Shown piece by piece: positions 52,434-61,497 of a DNA stretch of 64,000 nucleotides (its first letter is position 1; the number at the start of each line of letters is the position of its first letter). The stretch comes from Bdellovibrio bacteriovorus str. Tiberius (GTDB taxonomy: Bacteria; Bdellovibrionota; Bdellovibrionia; Bdellovibrionales; Bdellovibrionaceae), in contig NC_019567.1 of assembly GCF_000317895.1 (NCBI RefSeq), positions 3,162,001 through 3,226,000 on the forward strand, read 5' to 3'. The translations under genes and the position numbers were made by a program. The notes under the pieces are model-generated. The model searched no databases. It was not told the origin of the DNA and worked only from the letters and a program-made list of their open reading frames with translations.

Positions 52434-53396
52434 CTAGTATTTCTCGTTCATATCATCGAGCAGGAAATAGCGATCAAACAGTTCGCTATAACGGGACCAC
52501 TTTTCACCGGAACCGCGCTCGTTATCCATCAGAGTTTTCACGGTGGCGACCTTGCTGTCGAAATCATCCACCATGGCCACCACCATCGCCTCCAGGAACT
52601 TCGGACGCTTGGGCGATCCGTATTCAAGTTTGCCATGATGACTTAAGATAATGTGCTTGCAGATGTCACGCAGTTCTTCAGAAAAACCCAGGATACGTGA
52701 GGACTTCTTGTCTATCAGCTCACAGGCGATTTGCATGTGCCCAATCAGACGGCCGCGATCCGTGTAGGAAATTCCATTGTCATACGACAGCTCCCACACT
52801 TTACCGATATCGTGAAAAATCGCACCGAACAAAAGTAAATCACGATTCAGGAACGAATAGTGTGTCCCCATAAAATCCATGATTTTACAGATGGAAAGAA
52901 TATGCTCCAGCAATCCACCCATCCACGCGTGGTGAATGCTTTTAGCGGCCGGTGCACGCAGCACCATCGGACGGATCTCAGGATCTTCCAAGGTGTCCGT
53001 CACCAACTGGCGCAGATAATCGTTTTTCATCGAACGCACCAACTGCGTCAGCTCTGCCATCATGTCTTCGGCATTGCGGGCGGTGGCAGGAATGAAATCC
53101 GCCATATCCACAGTCGAAGCCTCCACACGCTCCAGGCGATGCACGATCAGTTGTTTGCGGTGCTGAAAGATCTGAACCAGACCTTTTACTCTGAGAATGT
53201 CGCCGATTTCAAATTCACGAGCCAGCTCGTCCACGCGGTCCCACAGACGGGCGTCGATAGTGCCCGTGGCATCACCCAATTGCAGACCCATAAAAGGACG
53301 GCCGTTTTTACCGACGGAAACATTCTTTTCCTTCACCAGGAAAAGAGCGTCGACATTGCTTTTATCCTGAAGACTTTGGACAGTTTGTTTTTCCAT
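52434..53396 (-). CDS. YhaM-like 3'-5' exoribonuclease (OB-fold plus HD domain)
   Basis: The product has 320 residues. An N-terminal OB-fold (about 18-95, [24 protein letters not shown]) precedes an HD phosphohydrolase domain (about 150-310: [35 protein letters not shown] and [10 protein letters not shown]). This is the organisation of YhaM, a Mn-dependent exonuclease of RNA ends. GAGGAG precedes the ATG, coupled to the upstream lipoprotein gene (TGATG). Confidence 0.9.
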   Translation of the reverse strand: MEKQTVQSLQDKSNVDALFLVKEKNVSVGKNGRPFMGLQLGDATGTIDARLWDRVDELAREFEIGDILRVKGLVQIFQHRKQLIVHRLERVEASTVDMADFIPATARNAEDMMAELTQLVRSMKNDYLRQLVTDTLEDPEIRPMVLRAPAAKSIHHAWMGGLLEHILSICKIMDFMGTHYSFLNRDLLLFGAIFHDIGKVWELSYDNGISYTDRGRLIGHMQIACELIDKKSSRILGFSEELRDICKHIILSHHGKLEYGSPKRPKFLEAMVVAMVDDFDSKVATVKTLMDNERGSGEKWSRYSELFDRYFLLDDMNEKY

Positions 53397-54052
53397 CAGC
53401 GCTCCTCGCAGAAGAATTGGGGCTGTTGAGAGTTGGTGAATCGAACCTGGGCCAGATGCACATCCGCCCCTTTTTCCGCCGCGAACAGGAAGCTTCCACC
53501 CAGCACGCTCAAGTATCTGTCTTGCGTGCTGTTGACCTTCAGTCCTTCGGCCTTCATTTTCTTGAAGAACTCATCAGTGATATCAAAGTACTGATTACAC
53601 CCGGCACCAAAGATCTCGCTGCCCAGCCGGCGTTTGCGCGCCTTGCTTAAGAACAAAACCTTCTTGCCCGTGGCATCAGTGAACTCTGGAAAATCAAAGC
53701 CCACATAAAAAGTGCCACGGCGATCGGTGATAAAACGTGAAAGATCAATCGTGCCCCCGCCGCGCGGAAGCTGGATCTTGATGGCTTCGCCTTCAACCAC
53801 ACCGGCATTTTTTTCAACCAGATAAACAGTCAATTCAGAAAAGATCAGGTTCTTACCCAAGGCAGCCCCATGGCCGTCTGCTGCAGGCTTGAACTCCAAA
53901 AGGTCCCAGGCCTTGGTGGGAATTTTAACTTCTTCAGGAACATCCTCGAATTTTATTTCCTGATAATCAGCCACGTGGTAACCGGGCTCCTTGGTGCAGG
54001 CTCCCAGCAAAAGAAACATCCAGATACTTGCGGCCTGGACGGAACGTTTCAT
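53396..54052 (-). CDS. Uncharacterised lipoprotein
   Basis: The 218-residue product has a lipoprotein signal (MFLLLGAC19). The mature part is beta-rich (GGTIDLSRFITDRRGTFYVGFDFPEFTD) with a cysteine pair (GCNQYF and FFCEER). No family was recognised. It is co-transcribed between the GYF_2-TPR gene and the YhaM-like gene, with 1-bp overlaps on both sides. Confidence 0.75.
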   Translation of the reverse strand: MKRSVQAASIWMFLLLGACTKEPGYHVADYQEIKFEDVPEEVKIPTKAWDLLEFKPAADGHGAALGKNLIFSELTVYLVEKNAGVVEGEAIKIQLPRGGGTIDLSRFITDRRGTFYVGFDFPEFTDATGKKVLFLSKARKRRLGSEIFGAGCNQYFDITDEFFKKMKAEGLKVNSTQDRYLSVLGGSFLFAAEKGADVHLAQVRFTNSQQPQFFCEER

Positions 54053-55824
54053 TACTCAGACTCCAGTTGATCCCTCAACTCCAGCAGTGGCAGATAATTT
54101 GGTTCAGCCTGCAAACCGGCGCGTACATAGTCGTAAGCCATAGGACGGTTGTTGCTCTTCACCATCACCCACGCCAAGCCGTACAAAGTCGGAGCACTTC
54201 GTTTGTCAGTGCTATAGATATGAGTATAAGACGTCTGGGCACAATTCACATCCTGCGTGATAATGCAGATGTCACCCATCAATAGATTCTTCACAGAAAT
54301 CTGGGACAGCTCCGGCATTTTCAGGATTCCCAAAGCTTCCGGCAGACGCCCCACTTTGGAAAGATAGCTGGCCTGAGTCACCAGAACATACGGGTCCTTC
54401 GGAGCTTCGGCCAAAGCCTCTTGCAGTACTTTAGAGGCATCCGAGTCACGATTGACTTCCATCAAACAGACCGAGCGCAGGGCTTTCAATTCAGCATGCG
54501 GAGATTGTTTTTTAAATGCTTCCGCACAGTACTTTTCCAGATAATCCCACTGCGTGAAACGCCACTCCACCTGCAATGGATGGATGTAATTGCGGGCCTG
54601 ACCCGGCATTTCTGCCAGGAACTGCACAACAGCACGGTTCACCCCGTCCACATCACCCATCAGACTTTGTGCATACACCAGGAACAGCAAAAGCTCCTGA
54701 CGAAGATACCCGGTCTTTTGGATATTGGCTTTGATATCGCCCACCAGTTGGTTCAGGAAGTTCGGATCATTGACGGTTTTTGCATATTCCACGGACGCCA
54801 TGGCTTTACCAAACAGCGCCAGCACTGAACCAGGATTTTTGCGATAGATCGAATCAAAGTCGCGCATCGCTTCGCCGTAGTTCCCCTTTTTCAACTGGAT
54901 AATCGCCAGATTCAAAAGAGCAGAAATATTAAATGGCTCATGCCCGATGGCTTTTTGCAAAGTGTCTTCAGCTTGTTTCAGGTCCCCGTCCATCATATAG
55001 GACACGGCAATCCCCAGATACGCATCGACGATTTCGCTGCGACTGCGGTTTTCCTGAACCAGGGCTCTTTCCAGAATACGACGGCCCATCAGACTTTGAC
55101 GGTCTTCAGAAATCAGCACTGTCGCCATCTGCACCTGTGCTTCCGCATCAGGCTCCTTCAGTTTGGAGGCGCGCTGATAGGATTCCAGGGATCTTTCATA
55201 CAAGCCCAGGGACTTGTAACGCAAAGCCTGGCTCATCAGTTCTTCATAGCCCAGGGATTTGTTTTTGTCTTTCTGAGAAAGTGTGACGAAGACCACACCC
55301 ACCACGGCCACCGCCGCCGCCAGGATTCCCCAGCGCATAAGATTGGACTTTTCACGGATTTTACCCTGCAAACGGGTGTCGCCCGTGGCGCCATAACTTT
55401 TTGCAGCCGTTGCGTTCACTGCTGCGCGATTCGCCGGCGTCTGCACCAACGGAGTCACGTCTTTGATGTCGCGAATCGGTGGCGGAGTCAGATCCAGATG
55501 CGGCACCGGTGTCGGCGTCAGGTCATCGGTCACTGGCAATACATCAGTCCTTGTCATCGTGTGATGAGCAATGGACTGGGTCATGGTTTGTTCAGAGTGG
55601 GAATCCTGCTCTTCACGGATGTTTTTGACGATATCCATGAACAACTTGTTTTCACGGATGTAGCTCCAACGGCCTTCCGGCTGGCGAACTTCATCGATGA
55701 TGGACACCTGTTTTGAGCGCAATTGCTCGGTGACTTCAGCAAGAGTGAATGGGCCCAGAATCCTCGTGGAGGATTTAACCAACCAGTTCTTTTCTGTGCT
55801 GCTCATCACGTTGTCACCGCTCAT
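54052..55824 (-). CDS. GYF_2-domain membrane protein with tetratricopeptide repeats
   Basis: The 590-residue product has an N-terminal GYF_2 module (about 13-60: NWLVKSSTRILGPFTLAEV, then EVRQPEGRWSYI). A proline-rich linker, one membrane helix (WGILAAAVAVVGVVFVTLS, about 170-190) and a periplasmic series of TPR units from about 200 follow (RYKSLGLYERSLESYQRASKL, QAEDTLQKAIGHEPFNISALLNLAI and others). It links a cytoplasmic adaptor domain to a periplasmic protein-interaction surface. It may start at 55824 or at the ATG 18 bases inside. It lies 3 bases after mlaD. Confidence 0.83.
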   Translation of the reverse strand: MSGDNVMSSTEKNWLVKSSTRILGPFTLAEVTEQLRSKQVSIIDEVRQPEGRWSYIRENKLFMDIVKNIREEQDSHSEQTMTQSIAHHTMTRTDVLPVTDDLTPTPVPHLDLTPPPIRDIKDVTPLVQTPANRAAVNATAAKSYGATGDTRLQGKIREKSNLMRWGILAAAVAVVGVVFVTLSQKDKNKSLGYEELMSQALRYKSLGLYERSLESYQRASKLKEPDAEAQVQMATVLISEDRQSLMGRRILERALVQENRSRSEIVDAYLGIAVSYMMDGDLKQAEDTLQKAIGHEPFNISALLNLAIIQLKKGNYGEAMRDFDSIYRKNPGSVLALFGKAMASVEYAKTVNDPNFLNQLVGDIKANIQKTGYLRQELLLFLVYAQSLMGDVDGVNRAVVQFLAEMPGQARNYIHPLQVEWRFTQWDYLEKYCAEAFKKQSPHAELKALRSVCLMEVNRDSDASKVLQEALAEAPKDPYVLVTQASYLSKVGRLPEALGILKMPELSQISVKNLLMGDICIITQDVNCAQTSYTHIYSTDKRSAPTLYGLAWVMVKSNNRPMAYDYVRAGLQAEPNYLPLLELRDQLESE

Positions 55825-55827
55825 AGT

Positions 55828-57204
55828 TTAAAAAGGCGCCTTGGTTAGAAGAAGTTTAAGATCGTCGTTCGTCAGGAACAAACCCGCACCCAGATAACTG
55901 GAACGTGCACCCTGCTGATCGAAGGCATCGTTGATACCACCGGTAATAAAGATACCGCGATACAAGTTATAAGTCAGACTGCTGCGCACGTTGGTTTCGC
56001 TGAACTGGAAGGCTTCAGCTGTGAACTTCAGTTTGCGGCGGAAGAAGTAATAATCGATACCGAAACCACCGTTATTTTCGATCAGACCCCCTTTAAGAGT
56101 CAGATCCCAGAAGTTCTTTGCAAACAAAACCGTGAACTTGATCTTGTTGCTGTAAGTTTTCTTTTCAGTGTAAGAGCCTGGTCCCACATCACCGGCACCC
56201 GGGCCCGTGACTTCAGTTTTAGTCGTTTCAACCACACCGGCAGGGTCATCAACCACACCAATATAGTAATAACGATCCAGACCCGGCTGGATCTGCACAC
56301 CAATATAAGACTTGGTTGCGCCAACTTCGTTCAGGTATTCCCCGCGGAACTCAAAGGCTGTCTGGATACGGTTCGCAGAATCAAGCATTCCCCCCAGACC
56401 ATCGATCGCCGAGGTCAGGTTTTCGGAAGTCTGCTCGTCGCTGATAAGTTTACCCAATGCGCCTTCACCCTTGTTGATACGGGTGGTGATGTCATCCAGG
56501 TTTTTAACTGTGTTGGAAAGCTTCTTCCAGGTCTCTTTCAGGCCGGAATCACTTTTATCGTTCATGACTTCCTGAAGGTTCGCCGTGATGCCGTGAATGT
56601 CATCCACGATATCGCCGATCTTATCCTTGTTTTCGGTCGTCATTTGCGCCAGATCCCCGGTCAATGTCTCGATATTCTTAACGATACGGCCCAGAACGTG
56701 GGCTCGGGTGCCGTCTTCCGAAGTCGCTTCTTTCAGATTCTTCGCCACTTCTTTCAGGGAGCTTGCCACATCAGAAACCTGAGCCATCAGGTTTTCCATG
56801 CCCGCCCCGTCTTTAATAGACAGGATCTGAGCGTTGTCTTCCAGTGGAGGATCGGTCGGTGAACCCGGGTAAACTTCGATGTGCTTGTCACCCAAAATAC
56901 CCTGGGCTTTGATTTCCACGGAAGCGGAAGTCGTCAGCGGAACTTCAGATTTAATAGAGATATCAATGCGGGCCATACCGTCCTGCAGACGGATGTCCTT
57001 GATTACACCCACCGGAATACCGGCAGAACGAACTGCGGAGTTTTTAACCAGACCGCCAGCGTTGGGCAGAAGGAACCAGGCTTTTTTGGAACGACCAAGA
57101 TAAGATGGATCGTCGCTGACCTGCATAGACATGACCGCGATGAGTGAACCCACCACAATCACCATTAATCCGACTTTAAATTCTGCAGCGCGAAGCCAAT
57201 TCAT
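55828..57204 (-). CDS. MlaD/MCE-domain lipid-transport protein with C-terminal barrel-like region
   Basis: The 458-residue product has one membrane anchor (about 8-28) and an MCE domain (about 38-115: AWFLLPNAGGLVKNSAVRSAGIPVGVIKDI and VEIKAQGILGDKHIEVYPG). A long coiled-coil region follows (about 130-275). A beta-rich end from about 285 contains FEFRGEYLNEVGATKSYIGVQIQPG and finishes as AGLFLTNDDLKLLLTKAPF. MCE proteins form hexameric conduits moving lipids between the membranes. The extra barrel-like C-terminus suggests outer-membrane contact. It overlaps the ATPase gene by 4 bp. Confidence 0.9.
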   Translation of the reverse strand: MNWLRAAEFKVGLMVIVVGSLIAVMSMQVSDDPSYLGRSKKAWFLLPNAGGLVKNSAVRSAGIPVGVIKDIRLQDGMARIDISIKSEVPLTTSASVEIKAQGILGDKHIEVYPGSPTDPPLEDNAQILSIKDGAGMENLMAQVSDVASSLKEVAKNLKEATSEDGTRAHVLGRIVKNIETLTGDLAQMTTENKDKIGDIVDDIHGITANLQEVMNDKSDSGLKETWKKLSNTVKNLDDITTRINKGEGALGKLISDEQTSENLTSAIDGLGGMLDSANRIQTAFEFRGEYLNEVGATKSYIGVQIQPGLDRYYYIGVVDDPAGVVETTKTEVTGPGAGDVGPGSYTEKKTYSNKIKFTVLFAKNFWDLTLKGGLIENNGGFGIDYYFFRRKLKFTAEAFQFSETNVRSSLTYNLYRGIFITGGINDAFDQQGARSSYLGAGLFLTNDDLKLLLTKAPF

Positions 57205-57965
57205 TGATGTTTCATCCCTTTATTCACAAATTTCTTCACCAGTTCGATGTCCGTGTTGAAGAAATCCTCTGGAGTACCAAATAACAAAACTCGGCCACTA
57301 TCCAACATCGCGATGTGGTCGGCAATCCTAAACGCAGCGGACAAATCATGAGATACCATGATAGATGTCACACCCTGTTTTAACTTATGGGTACTCAGGA
57401 TCAAATTATCCACCATTTCTGTCAGAATGGGATCTAAACCCGTGGTCGGCTCGTCATAGATCAGAATTTCTGGATCTAGGGCGAGAGCTCGTGCCAGACC
57501 CGTTCTTTTCTGCATACCACCACTGATTTGACTCGGAAGCTTGTGGTAATGTTTGGACTCCAAACCTACCTGGTGCAGCTTTTCTTCGGCTATACGAAGG
57601 ACTTGGGCCGGCTTCAGTTCACGGCGGTGTTCAAACAACGGGAAGCAGACATTTTCCAGAACCGTCATATCATCAAACAATGCGGCGGACTGAAACAGCA
57701 CCCCGAAGTTACAGCGGAATTTCGTCAATTGATCCGGATTCAGCGTGGAAAGATCGGTCCCCAAAACTTCAATCGTGCCGGAGGTGGGTTTAAACAGCCC
57801 CAGCAAGTGCTTCAACATCACACTTTTTCCGGTTCCGGAAAAACCGATGATCGCCGTCAGACTGCCTTTGGGAATTTCCAGATTGATGCCTTTAAGGACG
57901 AACTCATGCCCGCCATCAAAGGACTTTTTCACATCACGCAGTGAAATTGCTGATTCATTCGCCAT
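57201..57965 (-). CDS. mlaF: Mla-type ABC transporter ATP-binding protein
   Basis: The 254-residue ATPase has Walker A GFSGTGKSV, signature QISGGMQKRTGLARAL, Walker B ILIYDEPTTGLDP and switch-region histidine MVSHD, all in MlaF/Mkl form (the SGGMQKR signature is typical). It powers lipid transport with MlaE and MlaD. Its start overlaps the mlaE stop by 1 bp. Confidence 0.92.
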   Translation of the reverse strand: MANESAISLRDVKKSFDGGHEFVLKGINLEIPKGSLTAIIGFSGTGKSVMLKHLLGLFKPTSGTIEVLGTDLSTLNPDQLTKFRCNFGVLFQSAALFDDMTVLENVCFPLFEHRRELKPAQVLRIAEEKLHQVGLESKHYHKLPSQISGGMQKRTGLARALALDPEILIYDEPTTGLDPILTEMVDNLILSTHKLKQGVTSIMVSHDLSAAFRIADHIAMLDSGRVLLFGTPEDFFNTDIELVKKFVNKGMKHQ

Positions 57966-58792
57966 TATGTAATCCCCACAAGACTGTAGAACAGACGGAT
58001 CATGTTGGTCGCAAAGTAATCCAGAATGATAATACCAACCATACTTTGCACGACGCCCTGATTGGTGGCTTCACCCACCCCTTTGGCTCCGCCCGTGGTG
58101 TTAAACCCGCGGTAGGTGCACATCAGTGCAAAGTAAATCCCGAAGACCATGCCCTTCAAAAGCCCCTCGTTGATATGACGTATTTCAATAAAGTCGGCGA
58201 TCTTTTGCCAGAACACCGCTTCATCCAAACCCACCATTTTCACACACAGGAACCAGCTGCCCAGCATCGCAATAAAGTCAAACACCGCCACCAGCAATGG
58301 CATACAGATAAAGGCCGCCACCAGACGCGGAGACACCAGATATTGCTTGGTGTTCACACCCATCACATCCAGGGCATCGATCTGCTCGTTCACACGCATA
58401 GTGCCCAAACGAGCGGCCATCGCACCACCGGCACGAGCCGCAACGATCAGACCCGTCAATACCGGACCCAATTCACGGGTGATACCCAACGCCACCGTCG
58501 GACCCACCATGTTCACGGCATTAAACAGTTTAAAACCCAGATACAATTGCAGGGACAGCGCCAGACCCGTGAAACCACCGGTCAGACAGATGATACCGAT
58601 GGACTGGTTACCAATGAATTCCATATGACGGATGACTTCGGTGAAACGCGATGGTTTCGCGAAAATCAGGCGCATACTTTCATTGAAGAAAATGATGATC
58701 TTTCCCGTCGAGGAAACCAGATCGGAAATGGTACCCATAAAGTACCTTCCGACTCCGGAAATCAATTTATACAGCTTTTGCGACAGGGTCAT
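57965..58792 (-). CDS. mlaE: Mla-type ABC transporter permease
   Basis: The 275-residue membrane protein has the MlaE/DUF140 motifs: GGFTGLALSLQLYLGFK, then GPVLTGLIVAARAGGAMAARLGTMRVNEQIDALDVMGVN, and FYSLVG at the end. It forms the inner-membrane core with MlaF. It overlaps alr by 4 bp. No mlaB or mlaC gene lies in this operon, as in the minimal MlaE-F-D form. Confidence 0.92.
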   Translation of the reverse strand: MTLSQKLYKLISGVGRYFMGTISDLVSSTGKIIIFFNESMRLIFAKPSRFTEVIRHMEFIGNQSIGIICLTGGFTGLALSLQLYLGFKLFNAVNMVGPTVALGITRELGPVLTGLIVAARAGGAMAARLGTMRVNEQIDALDVMGVNTKQYLVSPRLVAAFICMPLLVAVFDFIAMLGSWFLCVKMVGLDEAVFWQKIADFIEIRHINEGLLKGMVFGIYFALMCTYRGFNTTGGAKGVGEATNQGVVQSMVGIIILDYFATNMIRLFYSLVGIT

Positions 58793-59997
58793 CGTTGGCC
58801 TCTGCTTTCATCAAACACAAATCCGACATCCAGGCCGGAGTAAATACGCGGCACGCGCTCGCCCACACTTGTCAGCATCTCCCAGGTGATGCTTTTGGCC
58901 TGAACCGCCAGCTCTTCCGGGGACAGGAAACTGCCATCGGAAGCAAATCCGAACAAGGTCACTTCCTGATCCTTAAAGTCCTTAAGGTCTTTACCGCGCA
59001 CCACTTCAGTCACATCCAGCATCAGATAATCCATGCAGATGCTGCCGACAAGAGGAACTCTTTTGCCTGCAAAAACCACAGAGGACTGATTGGACAAAAT
59101 ACGATGGTAACCATCCGCATATCCAATGGGGACCACAGCAATGACAGAATCCTGCTTGGCCGTCCAGGTGCCACCGTAAGAAACAGTTTCACCGATGTGA
59201 AGATGTCTGTAGGTGGCCACATGAGATTTCAAACTCATCACCGGCTTTAGGCCCCCGAAGCTGTTCTGACCCAATGGATTGTAACCATAGATCATCAGCC
59301 CCGGGCGCAGACCCCAGTTTTGCATGAACAGCGGATGATCCGCCGGAGTGTTCCCGGCGTCTTTCATCTGCAGAGCGCTCATGATGCCTGCGGAATTCAG
59401 AGCATGGCAGAAAATATTAAATGGCTTAAACACCGTGCTGACACGATTCAGATCACGCAACTGGCGGGCACTGATGCCTTGAGAATCCGTGGCATCTTCG
59501 CCGTTAAACAGATGAGTCACCAGGGCTTTCAATCGGATTTTTTTATTCTGCCACAGACGATCAAAAAGCTTTTGTGCTTCTTCGGGACGGAATCCCAGAC
59601 GGTTCATGCCGGTGTCAAACTTCAGGTGAATCCCCACAGGGTCTGCGGCCACGGCCTCCAGATGATCAATCTGTTCCCAGGAACTCACGACCGGTGTCAT
59701 GTTGTATTCGATGATTTTTTCCGCACCCTCGCGATCAAAACCGCGGAAGACCAGAATTTCGGCATTCACGCCGGAACGACGAAGCAGCAGGCCTTCTTCA
59801 ATCAGGCACACACCCAGATGTTTGATGCCCAGACTTTCCAGGAAACGCGCCAACTGCACATCGCCGTGGCCATAGGCATTGGCCTTGACCATGGGACACA
59901 GAAAAGGGGCTTGCGGAAAGGCCTTCTGCAGCACTTGAATATTGTGCTTCAGATGATCCAGATTAATTTCCGCAAACGTGCGACGGTACATTTCCAT
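58789..59997 (-). CDS. alr: Alanine racemase
   Basis: PLP enzyme that converts L-alanine to D-alanine for peptidoglycan. The 402-residue product has the cofactor lysine K38 (MVKANAYGHG), HLKFDTGMNRLG and catalytic Y274 (TVSYGGTW). Both catalytic residues are intact. It begins a coupled operon alr-mlaE-mlaF-mlaD; the ATG may be at 59997 or six bases inside (59991). Confidence 0.94.
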   Translation of the reverse strand: MEMYRRTFAEINLDHLKHNIQVLQKAFPQAPFLCPMVKANAYGHGDVQLARFLESLGIKHLGVCLIEEGLLLRRSGVNAEILVFRGFDREGAEKIIEYNMTPVVSSWEQIDHLEAVAADPVGIHLKFDTGMNRLGFRPEEAQKLFDRLWQNKKIRLKALVTHLFNGEDATDSQGISARQLRDLNRVSTVFKPFNIFCHALNSAGIMSALQMKDAGNTPADHPLFMQNWGLRPGLMIYGYNPLGQNSFGGLKPVMSLKSHVATYRHLHIGETVSYGGTWTAKQDSVIAVVPIGYADGYHRILSNQSSVVFAGKRVPLVGSICMDYLMLDVTEVVRGKDLKDFKDQEVTLFGFASDGSFLSPEELAVQAKSITWEMLTSVGERVPRIYSGLDVGFVFDESRGQR

Positions 59998-60006
59998 TCT
60001 TAGTCT

Positions 60007-61497
60007 CTATTCCGCTGTCACTTCAAATTCAGGCTTGTGGGTTTCCGGAGCCTTGAACAAACAAATTTTATTCCCGCCCTTGTCGTTGATGTGAAGCAAA
60101 GCCTTCGTTGCGGATTCATCCAAAGATTTGGCGGAATCACACAAGGAAGGATACTCACTGACACCCAGGCTGATAGACACCTTCATGCCATTATCCATGA
60201 ACGAAGTGCCTTCGATGATCCGGCGCAGACGTTCCGCGCGCAAAGCCGCACCCTTTTTCGGGCAATGCGGAAGGATCATCGCAAGCTCATTCACTCCGGT
60301 ACGACAAGTGACATCATTGGTTCGGCTGGTCTTAGTGATGATGGTTGCCACAGCTTTTAGCAACTCATCTCTCACCGCTTCACCCAAAGATGATTCAATC
60401 TCATAAAAATCATCCATCGAGATTTTCACAACTGACAAAGGCTGCTTCAGACGGCGGCCGCGGGACACCTCATCACCCAGAACTTTTTGGTAATAGTTGC
60501 GATTATAGACTTCAGTGACGAAGTCCTGCACTTCCAGGGAATCGACTTTCTTTTCCAGCGAGAAATGCGAATAACAAAGCGACAGCAGCGTGAACTCTTC
60601 GTTCATGCGAGCCACGTCTTCCGCCGGCAGCTGCCCGGAATAAACAAACACACCTTCCAAAGCATTGTGCGCATACAGCGGCAAAGCTTTCGGCGGGCTG
60701 AAGTGGAAAGCTTCCACCAGCATTTCGGTAAAGCGCGGAGGCAACAGGCCAATGGCCATTTGCGAGCTCAGCTCTTTCATGTCGTTGGATTCCAGCTGCA
60801 CACCCACACCCTGGATGTCAGAGCCCGGAATACCACTGGCGTGAGTCGCCACAAAGGAACGAACCGACGGCAGAAACTTGAAGAACACACACAGGCTGCC
60901 CGGCAGCTGATTCAGATATTTCTGGATCAGATCCTCTTTGCTTTGTGCGGAACGATATTCACCGATGCGGGTTGAAATGGAAACCGGCGGGGCTTTTTCA
61001 GCCTCGGCCTGTTTCATGCTTTTCACCGCCGCCGCGTGGACTTCCTCCATGCGCGATTCGGTGGATTTCAAATCATCAAACAGCTGTTCGTTCTGATAGG
61101 TCAGATAAAGTTTTTCACAGGCACGATCCACCGCCCACACCACGCGGGATTCCAGAGCTGCGGCATCGTCAGAAATCACATCCACAAATCCGTGGCTGTT
61201 GTACTGGGCCAGAATATCAAACTGGGAAATCGAACTGACCGCCACAAAGCGAATCTCGTCGTTGATACCCTGAACGATGCTGACAAAATCACTCAGCGAA
61301 CCCGCCAGGGCTGCCGTTGAAAACACCAGAATATGGGGAGCGTTCTCTTTCAGTCTTTGTTCCAGCGTTTCAGGATCCTGGAAGAAATAGGCATCATAGC
61401 CGGCTTGTGAAAGATACACTTTCGCCGACGCCCCCAGATCCACATCCGTGGTGAAAACAAAAACCGTAAACTGAGAACTGTAATCGCGAATATTCAA
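60007..61497 (-). CDS. Degenerate receiver plus degenerate GGDEF protein, likely c-di-GMP receptor
   Basis: The 496-residue product has an N-terminal receiver-like domain (about 12-130) without a phospho-aspartate (LVFSTAALAG), a coiled-coil and middle region, and a C-terminal GGDEF domain. The active-site motif reads GVNEL (401-405), so diguanylate synthesis is unlikely. An inhibitory-site motif R392-T-N-D395, five residues upstream, is intact. Such proteins often bind c-di-GMP as effectors. B. bacteriovorus is known to have one of this type (CdgA, needed for quick prey entry), and this resembles it; identity is not proven. The start is TTG at 61497 with AGAGGA upstream. It immediately follows the histidine-kinase stop. 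Confidence 0.85.
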   Translation of the reverse strand: MNIRDYSSQFTVFVFTTDVDLGASAKVYLSQAGYDAYFFQDPETLEQRLKENAPHILVFSTAALAGSLSDFVSIVQGINDEIRFVAVSSISQFDILAQYNSHGFVDVISDDAAALESRVVWAVDRACEKLYLTYQNEQLFDDLKSTESRMEEVHAAAVKSMKQAEAEKAPPVSISTRIGEYRSAQSKEDLIQKYLNQLPGSLCVFFKFLPSVRSFVATHASGIPGSDIQGVGVQLESNDMKELSSQMAIGLLPPRFTEMLVEAFHFSPPKALPLYAHNALEGVFVYSGQLPAEDVARMNEEFTLLSLCYSHFSLEKKVDSLEVQDFVTEVYNRNYYQKVLGDEVSRGRRLKQPLSVVKISMDDFYEIESSLGEAVRDELLKAVATIITKTSRTNDVTCRTGVNELAMILPHCPKKGAALRAERLRRIIEGTSFMDNGMKVSISLGVSEYPSLCDSAKSLDESATKALLHINDKGGNKICLFKAPETHKPEFEVTAE

